Under the pieces are notes generated by a model. The model saw nothing but the letters and a program-made list of their open reading frames with translations. It was not told the origin of the DNA and ran no database searches. Positions 36,060 through 49,019 of a stretch of 64,000 nt of DNA are shown piece after piece (position 1 is the stretch's first letter; each line of letters opens with the position of its first letter). A program made the translations under genes and the position numbers. Source of the DNA: Sphagnum magellanicum (Eukaryota; Streptophyta; Sphagnopsida; Sphagnales; Sphagnaceae); NCBI GenBank assembly GCA_021904315.1, contig CM038918.1, positions 20,273,303 through 20,337,302 on the forward strand, given 5' to 3'.

Positions 36060-38870
36060 ACTTTTTTTTGACTCCTTCAAGTTGGCTTTCCAACATATGT
36101 CACACTTATCAGTAAGCACTACTTTTGGAATGGTTTTTAAACACTTTTAAAATTGTTTTCATCTAGAAGACTTAGCGAAGTGGATTCCTTCAATTGTTTG
36201 AACTTTGTTTTCATATTACATAGGGCCATATTCCATCTTGAATGGCACATGTCCTGGACGCAGTTCACTTTTTAATCATGACCAAACATTCAAGTGGAGT
36301 TCATCTATTGTAGTGAGTGAAGCATTATATCAGTTCATAAGCCATTCTTTATGCCTTTAATTTTACAACACCTTTGTAACACATTTATCCTCACATCAAT
36401 TTGGAATTGTAACTAAAAACAATTGTGAAAAAGTAATCCACAACATCATATGCACTTTGATTAGGTTGTTCTACAAATTGGACGTGGCAAACTCCTTTAA
36501 TTTAGTGTCAAAAGGGGTCACATTTTAAGAACTTTGTGCAATAGGTGGCAACATCATATAATTCATCCCTTTTATACATGCATTTTATGCATTTGAATTT
36601 CCATTGTTTTACAATCATTGTAATTGTGAAGGTGATGTCACAATCATCCCATCTGCCATGGGGACTTGTCAAAGTGATCCCTTGGGAGGGGCATTATTTG
36701 CTTTAACCCATTTTAAGGCATTATGTTTTATAGCCAATTTTTTTTTTTCTTGTTTATTTCCATCCATTGCAAATGAAACTCACATCATAGGTTCCTTTTT
36801 AATTATATCATTTGCGTATAAGCATTTCTAGACTGAACTTCATGTGATAGGTTTTTTTATCCAACCTCATAAATGTGTAGCATGGTTACCTTTTGGCCTA
36901 CCACCTAACTTCAACACCCCATCCCAATTTACCACCCCATAAAAAAGAATTAAAATATTAGGGGTTCCATTGGGCATCCCATCATTCCATTATGAGAAAT
37001 TGCATCTATTGAAACCACACTACCTTGCAACTAAAATTTAGAAAACAACTCATATACAACTATTGTGCAATTATATCTTAAGTTACAATTAATGTGCAAT
37101 TATCCCCCTAGAAATATGGTGTATTAATAAATAAATTGTCATGTTAGAAATTATTTAGTTGTATTATAATTATAAATGAGTTGAAAATGGGTTTTCTATA
37201 TGATAATTTATACACATCATACATACATATGTAATCAACCATGTTTGGTTTTTTCAAAAGTTGTATTTTAGTTGCATGTGGTAATTGTGTTAGAACAATT
37301 GTAAATGTGTCATTAAAAAAACAATTATGGTGTAACTAAGTACAATGTATATACATGCAATCATACCACATGTCCACATTTTCACCACCCATTATTGAAT
37401 ACATTTGCAATTAGTCTTTGATTATAATTCCCATTGATACAATTAACCCAACCACTAATGCACCACTACTAAAGTACTATTATTCAACTATTTTACGATT
37501 ATAATATAACTATTTATAACTTAATAAAAATACATATTCATTAGTTATTTATATCTTCATCATATGTGTTTCATTTTGAATGATTTAAAATGTTATGGGA
37601 GTGCTACCTCAAGCTTTAAAAATCATCTTTGAAATGTAAAGGAAAAGGAATAATGAAAAATACAAAATAAAAAATAAGATTTGCAATTTACAAAACACAT
37701 TTTTTCTTTTTTTTTTCCCTCTTTGGACCCCTCCTATTTTCAAACCTCATAACTTTCTTATTTTTTATTCATTTAAAATAATTTAAAGTGTTATATGAGC
37801 ACCATTTAAAGTTCTACAAATGGTTTTTAAATTTTAATAACAATAGAACAACATAAAAGGATTTTTTTAGGTGTTTGGGAAGTGGCTTTTGTAGCATTTC
37901 ATGGTTTTCTTTTTGAATTTTTGACCGCCTATACTTTGGGGGGCCATAAAGGTTTTTAATTATATTTCATTTTTTATCATTTTTAGTGCCCTAAAGGTGC
38001 CAATAAAAGGGATTCAAGTTTTGTTTGCACACTAGAAACAATGGAGCCCTCCCCTTGGATTTGGCTTGCCTTGAGTGTTTAAATGTTATAGTTGGCTTGC
38101 AGCTTGACCAATCTTCATAACCTTTCAATTATTTTCCTTGGTTTTTTGCATAGTGCTTCATATGTGACTTGGACTACCCCATCCTTTTATTGTATGTATC
38201 CTTCAATGTGTGTGCACACATCCCATCGACCTTATGGGTATACATCTCCTACGTTGTGTTCATGACAACAAACGCATGGGAACCCATGATATAATTTGCT
38301 ACACATTTGATGTCATTGTGCAAGATGTTGGCTTCCATGTGGGACAAGAACAACTACATATGCTTCCTTCAACCACGTTCAATTCTTCTTGTCAACGAAT
38401 CAATATTATGCTCACCAAAAATGACATCCACACATTAGCCAACACTGTCATTGCCAACCCAACGTGAGCATATTTACTTCCCTGATCTTGTGCAACTCAA
38501 GGATTTGTAACCTTCAACACAGCTCAAGCCAAAGAAATTATCTATTGTAACCAGCACCCCATTGATCAATTCCTCTTTTTAAGAATTGACGTATTTGGGC
38601 ATCTACACAAACAAGTTGATATGTTTTTACATGATTGTGCCAATGCCATTTAGAACTTGAAAGGGCCAAAGGGCCTTCATTTCTTGTCTCGATTACTTTC
38701 TTTCGTCAAAAAATTTCAATCACATTGCAAAGGATGCAAACCTCTTCCATCTTAAATTGGGTGGTAACCATAGGCTTAATTACTTCCTAGCTCCCACCCC
38801 TTCAAGACACACCTCCCGTCACCACAGCTGACCTATTGTAGGCGGTTGGTTTTTGACATGGAGAAATACA
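36060..38870 (+). pseudogene. Decayed LINE-type (non-LTR) reverse transcriptase, copy B
   Basis: Plus-strand translation with many stops and shifts gives the same protein order as copy A: VVSEALYQFISHSL and SSHQFGIVTKN at 36,300-36,420, then GDVTIIPSAMGT and DPLGGALFALTHFKAL with FPSIANETHIIG at 36,630-36,800 (RT palm; the usual Asp pair is damaged). PFGLPPNFNTPSQFTTP follows near 36,900. At 38,210-38,460 come PIDLMGIHLLRCVH, GTHD, VLPST-like text and TLANTVIANPT, and FLHDCANAI lies at about 38,630. The C-terminal part ending DVVIADPT-like could be a PD-(D/E)XK-type nuclease fold (speculative). An AT-rich stretch at about 37,000-38,160 seems too long for the missing middle, so a nested insertion is possible. 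Confidence 0.7.
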
Positions 38871-39760
38871 ACCTACTACAACGATCAATTTTGACATGGA
38901 GACATTTTGACATCTAGTTTGAACTAACTTGACATCCTGTAAATTCTCCCTTTTCTTTTTTTCTCATTCCTTTGTATTTTTTTCCAAATCTATGGTGTGT
39001 TTACAAATTATTTTTTTGCAGGGTTGCATCAAATACAAGGATATTTCTCTATTGCCTCTCCCTATTATAACAATTTCTAACCAATGTTGGCCAGTTATCT
39101 AACTTGGCAAGTTAGAACCATTAAAGTTGGGTCTGGTTTTTTTGGAACTGATTCCAAAACCATAAACAAAATGAGATAATTTTAAAACTGGACCTAGAAC
39201 TAGAACGTGAACTAGAGAACTGAGATTTATTTATTTTTAAATTGAAAAAAAAAGACTAGAACCACCTGAGGCTAACCAAGAGTTAATTGCCAATTCCACT
39301 CCAGGTTACCCAAACCCCGATCAGAATTGTGTCTGATTTTCCAAACCAGAACAAGAATTGAAATTTATTGTTTTGAAGAACCGGATCTGGAACCATTCAT
39401 GAACTGGAACTGTTCTAACATATCACAGTACCCAGTTGGCTTTGGCAGTTCTTTGCCGAATAATTAATTTAATCCAAAATTTCTGGTTTGGCAGCTCCCT
39501 TTATAATTCTGAAAATTTCAACATATGTGTAATATATGTAATAAATTCATTTGTATTCTTAAACTATAAATTCATTGTGTTAGGAATTTTTTCTGAAAAT
39601 TTTGACAAAGTTAAAAATAATTTAAATTATGCCGAAGCCACCCAGGTACAGGTACTACAATATTTTTCAGAAGCAACCGAAACCAGAAATTATTTCATAA
39701 AAGTAAAGAACCGCCCAACAATGGTTTTAAATTCTGGATTATGGACTACGTAACCGGCGA
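38871..39760. other. Intergenic; GAACCAG/CTGGTTC-rich stretch
   Basis: No gene. Between 39,060 and 39,430 repeated AACTGG, GAACCA and CTAGAAC words resemble the minisatellite text at 19.7-20.2 kb, without a fixed period. Confidence 0.4.
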
Positions 39761-40490
39761 GAGATGACATTACGTACCAAAAATAGCTGTGGTGTGTAAG
39801 CGCTGTGGCTATTTCTGGTAACGAATATTCTAGAGCCAATTACGGGACATAATCAGTGTCCTTTTACATCCATAACCTGTTCAGCACGGGTGGATGTGGA
39901 TAGCTTTTCATCCACCTGCAGAGGGAGATACAGGCACCATAACATCTGATATAATTGGGGGCATGGATGTCAAATTATGAAGAGACACGTCATTGAGTCA
40001 GCAGCTAATAAAAAGTTCATCCATCCACCCACCCACTCATCAATTCAGTCATCTTTTCATCCATTTATTCATTTATTCATTCATTATATTTCAGTCGTGA
40101 GGTGTCAGTAATAGGCTACCTATCTAAGGAGTGTGTTTGTACGTACCTAGGTGGCGAACTCATAGGTACCTAGTACCTACCTATGCACCTAACCTGGGCA
40201 GTAGGGCAGTTGTTGGACCAACCAAAAAAAAAAAAAAAAAAACTTATGTCAAAAAAAGGACAAAAAAAGACTTCAATCATCTGGACGGCGGAAATCCAGG
40301 AATTCATTACACCTGGCATGATCGCAACGAGCCAGGTGTTCGTAAATGAACGTGGGCTGGCCCAGGTCCCTTCTCGGGATCGCGCAATAAGAGAGCGCCA
40401 ACTCAGCAGTCAACCGAGAGTCCTTCCTTTTGCCCTTTGTTGGTGGTGGCCTCTGGTTTGCTGCTGCAGAAACACAAGCTCCTTCTCGCT

Positions 40491-40524
<34 letters not shown>

Positions 40525-40876
40525 CGTCTCGCAGTTATTTCTGTTGCAATTCCGACGCGAAAATCGCACTTGCAAAACTTAGAGAATCGCTGCTACAATC
40601 CCTGCACTGTCAGCAAAAAATTCTTCTCTTCTTTCCGATTCCGCAATTTGTTCTGTTTTGTTTGATTTCCTGTTTTGCATCGTCTCTTGGACCCTTAAGA
40701 GCTATCGGAGTTCGGATCTCTGTGTCTCTGTGTCTCTCACAGTGAAGCTCTTTTCTTCAGACTGAGATTTTCGTTGTGTGATTTCCGAAAGTGGGTGATT
40801 CGATTTAGTTGTAGCTGATCTCGGAGCTGGGTAGTCCTGGATTTCGTTTGTACACGAACAGCAGTCGAAGAACATC
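39761..40876 (+). promoter_or_regulatory. Upstream region and 5' leader of the BRO1-domain gene
   Basis: Contains a CATC/ATTC microsatellite (40,017-40,085), TACCTA repeats (40,140-40,195), an A run (40,223-40,242) and a CT run at 40,494-40,520 in the presumed leader. CT-rich leaders are common in plants. No clear TATA box could be tied to a start site. Confidence 0.4.
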
Positions 40877-43826
40877 ATGGGATGCATGTGGTCAGCTGCG
40901 GAGTTCAAGGAAGAAGGTGATGACAGTACAGCGGCAGTAGCATCGACTGCTGCTGCAGGTCTACAGACAAGACTTCTTCTCATGGACAATGCAGATGCTC
41001 ATGTATTCATTCCTGGTTTCCGATTGCCGAAGCCAGCTACTGATCTGACTACCGCCTTACAACAACAACAACAACCACAACAACAAGGTATCAACATTCC
41101 TAGTTCACTTGTGAACCGCCTTGTCTCTCTTCGATCTCTCGTGATTCTAGCCATCGCCGCCGGGGGGAGCTACAGCGTGGAGGAATCAGCATCCGTCGTC
41201 TCTGCAAAATTATCAAAGAGAAGAATCTCACAACAAGGTTTGTTTGCAACCAACTCTTTTGTGCTCTTGGAAACAAAACTCTAGATCTGCCAAAGGAAAG
41301 TTTTTCCCTGGTAGTGTGTCTGGTAGGTACCAGTATCAATAAGTGTTGGGTGGGTACGAGGCTGCTGGAACCCTTGTATATAGACTGATACCCGCCTAAC
41401 ATGGGTATACACTTGGTGTGGAAATAGTTACTAAACTGATCATTACTCTAAACCCTATGAGGAGGCTGGTATTGCCTAAGGTCATAGCAGAAGCTTGGTA
41501 AGAAGGGCCTTGATACCCGGTTAATACCCATGCTGATACCAAGGTGCAGGAGGATTTGTTTTACTACACTGCATGTGCAGAAGCCATGGATTCAAAGTAC
41601 AAGATTTCTGTCTATGGCTTTGGTTTCGCAGGTTCTGCAGACTACTCGGAGCTTCAAAAGGCTCTTGGAGATTACTTGCCTCTCTTGTTGGGCTTGACAT
41701 TCACAGGTAATGTATGTGTGTATGTGTGTGTGTGTGGCACCACAACCTCAAAACTTCCAAATTCTTCAAATTTTGTAACAACAACACAACAACAGCAAAA
41801 TGTCGCTCAACTTTTGTGCTCAGATTCTTTGAACAATGAAACAAGGATCATTTTATGGACAATGAATTCCCCACTGAAAAAGGATATAATTCTTTCCTCA
41901 TTTTTTTGCAGAGGAGAAAGTGAGCTCAGCTGTTAAGTTTGAATGGAGCAACCAGGAAGACGAGAAAAAGGTAAAAACACAAAACACAAAAGTGAGCTCT
42001 TGTTCTCTTTTGGTCTCCTGCACACACACTTAATGTTCATCCCCTGAATGGGTGTTTTTAAGGATAGCTCAAAACCCAGCATGAGCATGAGTGGGCAAAG
42101 GCAGGTCCAATGGCAGGCCCAAACACAGGGTGACTTCAAGGATAATTCTATTGTGGGTTGAAGATTATGAGTTTCTTTTCTTTATTTTATGTCTATGAAA
42201 TATTTTTTTGGAAAATGTTTAATTGGGTAAAAAAATTGTAACATTGTGGGTTGATGATTAAGCAGGAGACAGCTTTGCCAAGTGCTTTGTATGAGCTTCT
42301 ATCAGTGTTGCACTTACTAGGCATTCTTGCACTTCAAGAAGCAAATAATTGCCTCACTGCAAAAGCTACTGCTGATGGCTACCTCCCAAGAGTGACTGAA
42401 GGTAAATTTTATTTTTTTTCCATCGTCAACCCATTGTTGGCCACCACAATAATAGTAAGATTTTCAAGTTTGACAAGCTTCTTGTGCTCACTTGGCATGA
42501 ACTTGGCACAACATTATCATGCATGGGATTTAAACTAGATTTATTGTAGCCAAAAAACAATCAATTCTGACCCACCAAGGATTCATGGGTCCTTACTTTG
42601 ATTCTCATGGCTATGATGCGTGTACAACAAGAGTCTCATACATGGTTTGATTAGAGTGTGTGGTGATGTTAATTTTTGAAACACCCATGTGCACGCCCAT
42701 TTTGATCTGGTATATGGATAGGCCTGCATCTGGTACCAACCCTGCTATCAACACTGGTCGCAATGGAACCTGCTAGACTCGTATGATGACCTGAAGCAAT
42801 TCCAACCTTGTACCAATACCAGCCTGGTAGAGACTAGAGAACTGAGGTTATACCAATCATGTGCCAGTTTTATACTAGTTTTGATACCAGGTATATACTT
42901 GCCTCATACCAGCTAAAAATGAATTTCTCAAAATGACATTTGTATAATATGGTGGTTGCAGAAAACAAGAAGAATGCTGTTGAGATCTTGCTGAAAGCAT
43001 CCCAATTTTTTGAGTGTGCTTTAAGTTCAGTGCTACCACAATTGCCAGATGATATCAAGTAAGCCATTTGTTGATTAAAAAGACCAGCTTGAGTATCCTA
43101 CCAGAGGAGTTGCAGATGTGCAAAATCAGTGTCTTAGTAGACTAAGTAAATGTAATGCAATATTATCATATGAATGTAGGTAGGTCTTCTTCTTCTTCTT
43201 CTTCTTTATTTTTTGCAATTCTACCAGACAACCTACTCACGGACAGAGAAAACCACAGTTGTTCTTGCATTGACATTTTGATATACCAGCCTGGTACCTG
43301 TATTTTTTGTCTTGAATTTGATGTAACTTTGAGCTGGAAAATTGGGGTTGCCCAGGGCAAAGTTGCCAGTGGATTTAAGTGAGGATGTGCTAAGAGCTTT
43401 GGAGCAGCAAGCTTTGGGTCAAGTATGATTTCATTTCTTCTTTTCATCTCCCTTGTTCAGAATTTCGTTTACTGTTGTACAAATCTGTTGTTGATATGAA
43501 TTTTAGAAGAGTTTCAAATACCAGCTAACATATTTGCAACAGGCAAGAAATGGGGTAAATGGGTTGACGAGCAAATCTTCCCAAATGTGTGTTCTCTGAT
43601 GGGGAGAGCTTGGACCAATTCTGATCACACCAAGTTGATTGGGTAGTAATTGAAGTAGAAGTTTTGATAGAAGCAATTATATGACTGTTTCTTGTGGGAA
43701 ACAGGGTGTGGAAATACAACTAGGTTTGGCCATCGAAAATGTGAAGGCATCGGTTGCAGTTAAACGAAGACTTGCATGTGAACAAGTCAAATACTGGCTC
43801 CAGGTAAATCCTCTATTCTCTTTAAA

Positions 43827-43864
<38 letters not shown>

Positions 43865-45610
43865 TACGGTAAAACTTTGTGGTTGCATCCATTTCTAGAT
43901 GAAATATATGCAGTGTTTATCATAATTTGACAATAGTGTAATAATATGTGTCGTTAGTTAGGCATCACATTCAAGTGTGAAGGCAAGGTTCAGGGTTCTA
44001 GGGTTTTAGGGTTCATAGGAAAACCCACTGTAGTGTTTTTTGAGGTGAATTCATGTCCTGGTTTCAGGCATATGATTGTGCTTCAAGGGTGTCATTGGAG
44101 CACGGATGGGGACCCAAACACAAGTTGTTTGTGAAATGGAAGCTTGCTGAGGCTCAGGTATGAAAACAATGAAAATCTTTGTTAATATGTCCTCTGAGAT
44201 GCACATCTGCAAGAATCGACATCTTTTTTCATTTACATAATTGCTCATGGTTTTATATTGCATCCCTTGCACCTTTTGGGTACTGATTTTTTTGGGCAAA
44301 TTCTGTTGTTATGGATTTGAATCAAATGTCGGGTGGTGTAGAAGATATGCGAGCTTGCTCTTGAGCGTCATTTTTGTGCTAGAAATAATAGGCAAAAGGC
44401 AGGGAGAGCGGCTCCAAACCAGTTAAGGTGTACTGAAATAGAGAGTTGTTTGTTTTGTTTTTGGGACAGGCAGCAGCATATTACTATCATGGACTTATCC
44501 TAGATGAGAATCCTGAAGATGTTTCACATGCCCAAGCACTTGCTTGCCTTCAAGGAGCTCATGCCTTTCTAAAAGAGGGTCAAAGAACACGAACAAAATT
44601 TGTCAATACCGCACCAATCACAAGGTCTGGTTTTTCTCCAATCCATTGACAATGCTATGCGTCATTCTATGCTTAAATTTTCATGTTTTGCCCAGCCATA
44701 GGTTTTAATCATTTTTCACATTGTGGATTGATTGCTCGTGATGTAAAGGTAAAATCACACTCGGAAGTGAAAAACAAAAAGATAAAACATGGTAAAGAAG
44801 AGTTGATTACGAGCGTCCATATCCAATGTATTTTTAAGCTTACGTTAATGGAGCTTAAAATTAAAGTCTTGAAATGAATGTTAAAATTGAAAGTTCATAA
44901 GAATGTGCTATTGTCCAATAATGTGTTAATACAAACAATTGGGACATATTAAAAGAATTGGTCTTTGGATGATGTTTCATGTTTTTGTTTGACTGGGCAA
45001 TTGCGTGCATTTTAATTGTTGTTGTATTTGTGTAGAGTGCCGCCATTGTGGGGTGCAATGAAATATCTTTCTGAGAAAATCCCAAGAGACACAACAAAGA
45101 AGACTCGTGCTAGTGGTGGCAACATAACCCAAGACAAGTAAAAAATCCATCTCAAACTCTCCCATTTTTGTGTATTTACAACTAGAGTTAGATTATTTAT
45201 TTATTTATGAACTAACTTTAGTTAATAAATAAAGTAGAGTTAACTTTTTTGGTGAACACCCAACTTGTGTTAAGCCAAATTAATTCAAAAGTTCAATTTT
45301 AGGGAAGAATACTACTTACCTTTTCTATATGTTTTAATAAGAGAGCGTGGTAAACCAAAAAATGTACAGGACTCCAATTGCAACCCCACAATTACCAGAC
45401 TTTCCATTGGCCTTGAAAGCGGAGGCATTTATCTTACCACCTGTTGATCGTGCTTGGGAAGCGGTATCATGTTATCAACCCAACCGCGCACCAGTTGAAA
45501 AGGGGCCAGCTTCTCACATGAAAAAGCTTCAAGATGTTCAAAAGTTGCCTGGATTTGACCTACGGCGACAATCGACACTAACTGTTCCTGAGTATGTTCA
45601 TGCAAGATGA
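40877..45610 (+). CDS. BRO1-domain protein (plant endosomal BRO1-like family)
   Basis: Eleven exons with consistent phases give 493 residues: 40877-41237, 41632-41706, 41912-41970, 42266-42401, 42962-43058, 43356-43422, 43705-43803, 44068-44157, 44470-44624, 45036-45137, 45370-45610. The start MGCMWSAAE has Gly2 and Cys3, a typical N-myristoylation/palmitoylation site, as in plant relatives. Residues 46-56 read FIPGFRLPKPA; a Gln run follows. The BRO1 core includes ELQKALGDYLPLLLGL (exon 2), ALYELLSVLHLLGILAL (exon 4), VKRRLACEQVKYW (exon 7), VKWKLAEAQ (exon 8), AAAYYYHGLILDE (329-341) and LWGAMKYLSEKIPRD (exon 10). BRO1 domains are banana-shaped helical scaffolds that bind ESCRT-III; a membrane/endosome role is inferred. 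The C-terminal tail after PPVDRAWE is longer than I expect for the family. AATAAA at 45735-45740 is a likely poly(A) signal. Confidence 0.93.
41320..41560. repeat. TACCAG/CTGGTA-rich insertion in BRO1 intron 1
   Basis: Contains GGTACCAGTATCAAT, GGCTGGTATTGCCTAAGGTC and GATACCC words similar to 19.37-19.66 kb. Confidence 0.5.
42715..42915. repeat. TACCAG/CTGGTA-rich insertion in BRO1 intron 4
   Basis: Inverted relative to 19.5-19.66 kb; shares ATACCAGGTATATACTTGCC-like text with the reverse of that region. Confidence 0.5.
43830..43862. repeat. (TA)n microsatellite in BRO1 intron 7
   Basis: About 16 uninterrupted AT dinucleotides; a (CTT)n run lies at 43,184-43,206 in intron 5. Confidence 0.9.
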
Positions 45611-48600
45611 TCTTCATCACTACCATGGAGTGTCTTCTTTTACAAAGGACAACAACACTTCTTGTCGCCACCAAAAGTCGACCATTGGATTGATACATCT
45701 ATTAGGGTTTTTTTTTTTCTAATGGAGGTTTTCAAATAAATTGTAGGTCTACAAAATTCTACCATCCCTTCTTCGGGTTTTTTAGTATGGGTTTTCGAGG
45801 GGCGCACTACTACTACTGCTACCCAAGAATATGAATTTGTTAGTATGAGTTTTCCCCCTAGAAAACTTACATGTTTATCCATGTATACAAAAATGAGGTT
45901 TAGAATTTAGGAGTAGTAATGCAAACTAAGGTGCAATTCTTTAAGTAGAAGAAGTAGTTAGATGTTTAGTTAGGATTAGGTGACACTAATTGGCACATTA
46001 CCCAACTAGAGTTTTATGCATGAAGAAATTGATGAAAAATATTAGATGAAATTTGCTTTGGAAAGTGCATCCCCATGTTGACTTGGGGTTTGTATATATG
46101 ATGATTATTTTTTAAATTTCTATGGTGAATTGTTTCAAAAAAATCAAGGGAATAGGAGTCGGAAAATATTCCCATTTCTAGATCAATTCACACCTAGTTA
46201 ACGATCAAGTTATAATGAGTAACTTGTAAATTATTTTTTTAATTATTTCAATTTTGTTGTTTTTTGCATGCACTTAGCTTGAGCATGATTGCTATCCTAC
46301 ATGCTTTAAAGTGTTTTAAGATTGTGCTAGCATTTGACACTACAAAAAATCAGTGTTCTTTTTATTTCAATTTTGTGACATAGCCAAGGTGACAATCACC
46401 CAAAAGATGATTTAGCCAAATTTGGCTATCAACAAAATATGAAAGGAAATTTTAAACATCCTTATGCATATATATTGGCTACCCACTTGAAATATGTATG
46501 GAAATCTTATGATTTAAAAAGATTTTTCTAAAACTTCTTTCAAGTTTTGGTGATTTTTTATTGAAATTGTGATAGAAAATTTCCAATTTTTTCCAAATGT
46601 GCAAAAATTCACACCAAAGAATAACATTGTTAAAAATGCCGTAAATGTAAATTAAGGCATCAAAAATATGTTCTCTGTTTGTAAATTCTTTTTTGTAAGC
46701 ATTTTTCCCATGTTAGGTGTATATGTTTCCGATGTTAATTGAATAAATAATTGCATTTCCACATTTGCCAATATGAGGTAATTGCAACCTATAATGGACA
46801 ATTGTGGAAATTACCTTGCTAAAACTTACAAGAATTGACACAATGTAATTGTTGCATGCACCCCCAATCATTTTGTACAAAATGGAGTGGGAATCATGTA
46901 ATCGAAGTGAAATGAAAGTATGTCAATTTTTTGTGAATTTTGGCACAATTATGAGAACTTACCTTTCATCCCAACTATAAGTGTTTTAAGTTGGGCACCA
47001 AAATTATGTCAACTTGTTTTTCAGAAACCTCTATGGACTCTTGACATTTGTTTTTCAAAACCATGTTTCCTTAAAACCTTTCCCCCCATAAAATTGAAAC
47101 TTGGTGAAATGAAATCTTAAGTCTTGTGCATCAAAAGAATCATAGTGTGGCACATAGGTGCAAGTAAAGGAGTCTAACCAAATTCAAAACATATCATGTT
47201 TTATGAACTAGAGGATTTTGTTTCAACAACATTAGCTTGCAAGTTCCAAAAAGAAAGACAACAAATTGTTCTTGCTTGATGATGTTATGGTTTGATGGCT
47301 TTAGTAGAGGTGGATGATATATCATGTCATTGTGTATTTCAACTCCAAAAGGTATTGGAGTATCTTATCTAGTTTGCCACTCAACTTCCAAATAATTATT
47401 TTATTTTTTGAAATCAAATTCATTAATGAAAGTGGTGATTTATGAAATTTTGAATAATAGTAGTTGGCAATGGTGACCTATTATTGCACTTAATATCCAT
47501 GAAAAATCTCATTTAAAAAGGAATATTTCTTTTTCTTTTTCAGTTTAAGCATGTAGTTGGTATGGGTGGCCACTTTTTATTGGTTGTAGAGTGTTAATAA
47601 ATGCAATTTTGGGAATTTTGGGAAATGCCTAGGTCAATGTGTAAGGGCTTTCTTTGAGTTTTGGAAGATCCCAAGGGGAATGGGACATTATATTAGGATT
47701 GAAACATCCCACCCAACAACCCACACTTTTCACCTTGGGTTTTGTGTGGTTGGCCTAATGAATTATCCAATTTTAAGGTTGGTGGGATGAGGTTTTGGAG
47801 CTCTTGTTGGAAAGAGTGTTGGTAACCTTCTCCAACCCATACCTATTATTAGGGATTCATTCATCATATGGTTGGGCACTTATTGATTTCTTTTCACCTT
47901 GGACCTTGTAAACACTCCTCCTCTATGATTCTATGTTGGATACATTTTCATTCATTGGATGTTTTGAATCTTTTTTTTTTAATGTCATGAAAATTTGAAA
48001 ATTATTGTCTATTCTTATGTCAATGTTTACAACTATTGCTATCAACACACATACAAAACATAATATGAAAATATCTTGAATATTATAGCATGTTCAAATC
48101 AAAATGGTTATTCACCTATAAAGAAATCATGAATTCAAACCCAACATTTTCACACACAAAAATATAAAAACTAACATTATATATAGAAACACATCAAAAT
48201 TTACATGTAATAATAAAATGTGTTGAAATCTTGAGATCATACAAATTGAGATTATATCCCATTCACAAAATATTTCAAACTTTGTTCACGTTTGGATTGA
48301 TTCAAAATAACAACCTAAACAACTAAAGGTCCATTCACACACGTCATTAAATTGAAGTTTGTGTAACATTGTTCACATATGCACATCTTCATTGGTAGAT
48401 TGCCGATGTGTCTTGCTAAGGTGGCAACTTAACAAAAGCTTTATTTATAGTTGATAGTGAAATGTTAAAAGCAAGGTGTGGAGGTAAAGTCAAGGCAAAA
48501 TCATACATTCCCATTCAAAAGAGAGGCTAACAACAATGTTAAATTACCAATTTGAAAACTAGAATGGTAAAAACTTAACTCATTGAAAAGAAACATCCTA

Positions 48601-48640
48601 GCAACCCAAAGCTTTGCAACAATGGTTTCACAACATTGTG
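45611..48640. other. Intergenic, no gene seen
   Basis: AT-rich. CACTACAAAAAAT at 46,338 looks like one end of another CACTA element but no partner end was found. Otherwise nothing recognised. Confidence 0.5.
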
Positions 48641-48648
48641 GTGCAACA

Positions 48649-48860
48649 ATGATTTCATAACATTCCAATGTGATTAGTGTGGCAATGGTGTTGCAAGGTT
48701 CTGGTGTAGTGATGGCTTCACAACATCTAGTGTGGTTGCATGGTGATGGCGGCATAAGGTCTTGGTGTAGCAATGGTTTCATAGCGTTCCAATGCGACTG
48801 GCATGGTGATGGCATTGCAAGGTTCTATTGCAGCGATGGCTTCACAAGGATCATAGGCAT
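48649..48860. repeat. ~62-bp minisatellite, about 3.5 copies
   Basis: Units start at 48649, 48712, 48773 and 48836 with ATGG(C/T)TTCAYA, then GTGTGGYAATGGTG-like and GCAAGGTTCTGGTGTAG blocks. Confidence 0.7.
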
Positions 48861-49019
48861 GTTCACATGTTGGCATAATAAAATTGTAAGGAAGTTTGCA
48901 AGCAAATAGGGTGATGGCCAGTCACGGAAAAGGTCGTAGCAACGGAAAGATCAAGGCGCAATAGTGAAAAAGCTTCAATTCCTCAACAACATCACATCAA
49001 TTGGGACCACGATGAAATG

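Noticed and set aside
40183..40745. Overlapping frames over the BRO1 leader
   Set aside because: They result from A and CT simple repeats in the leader.
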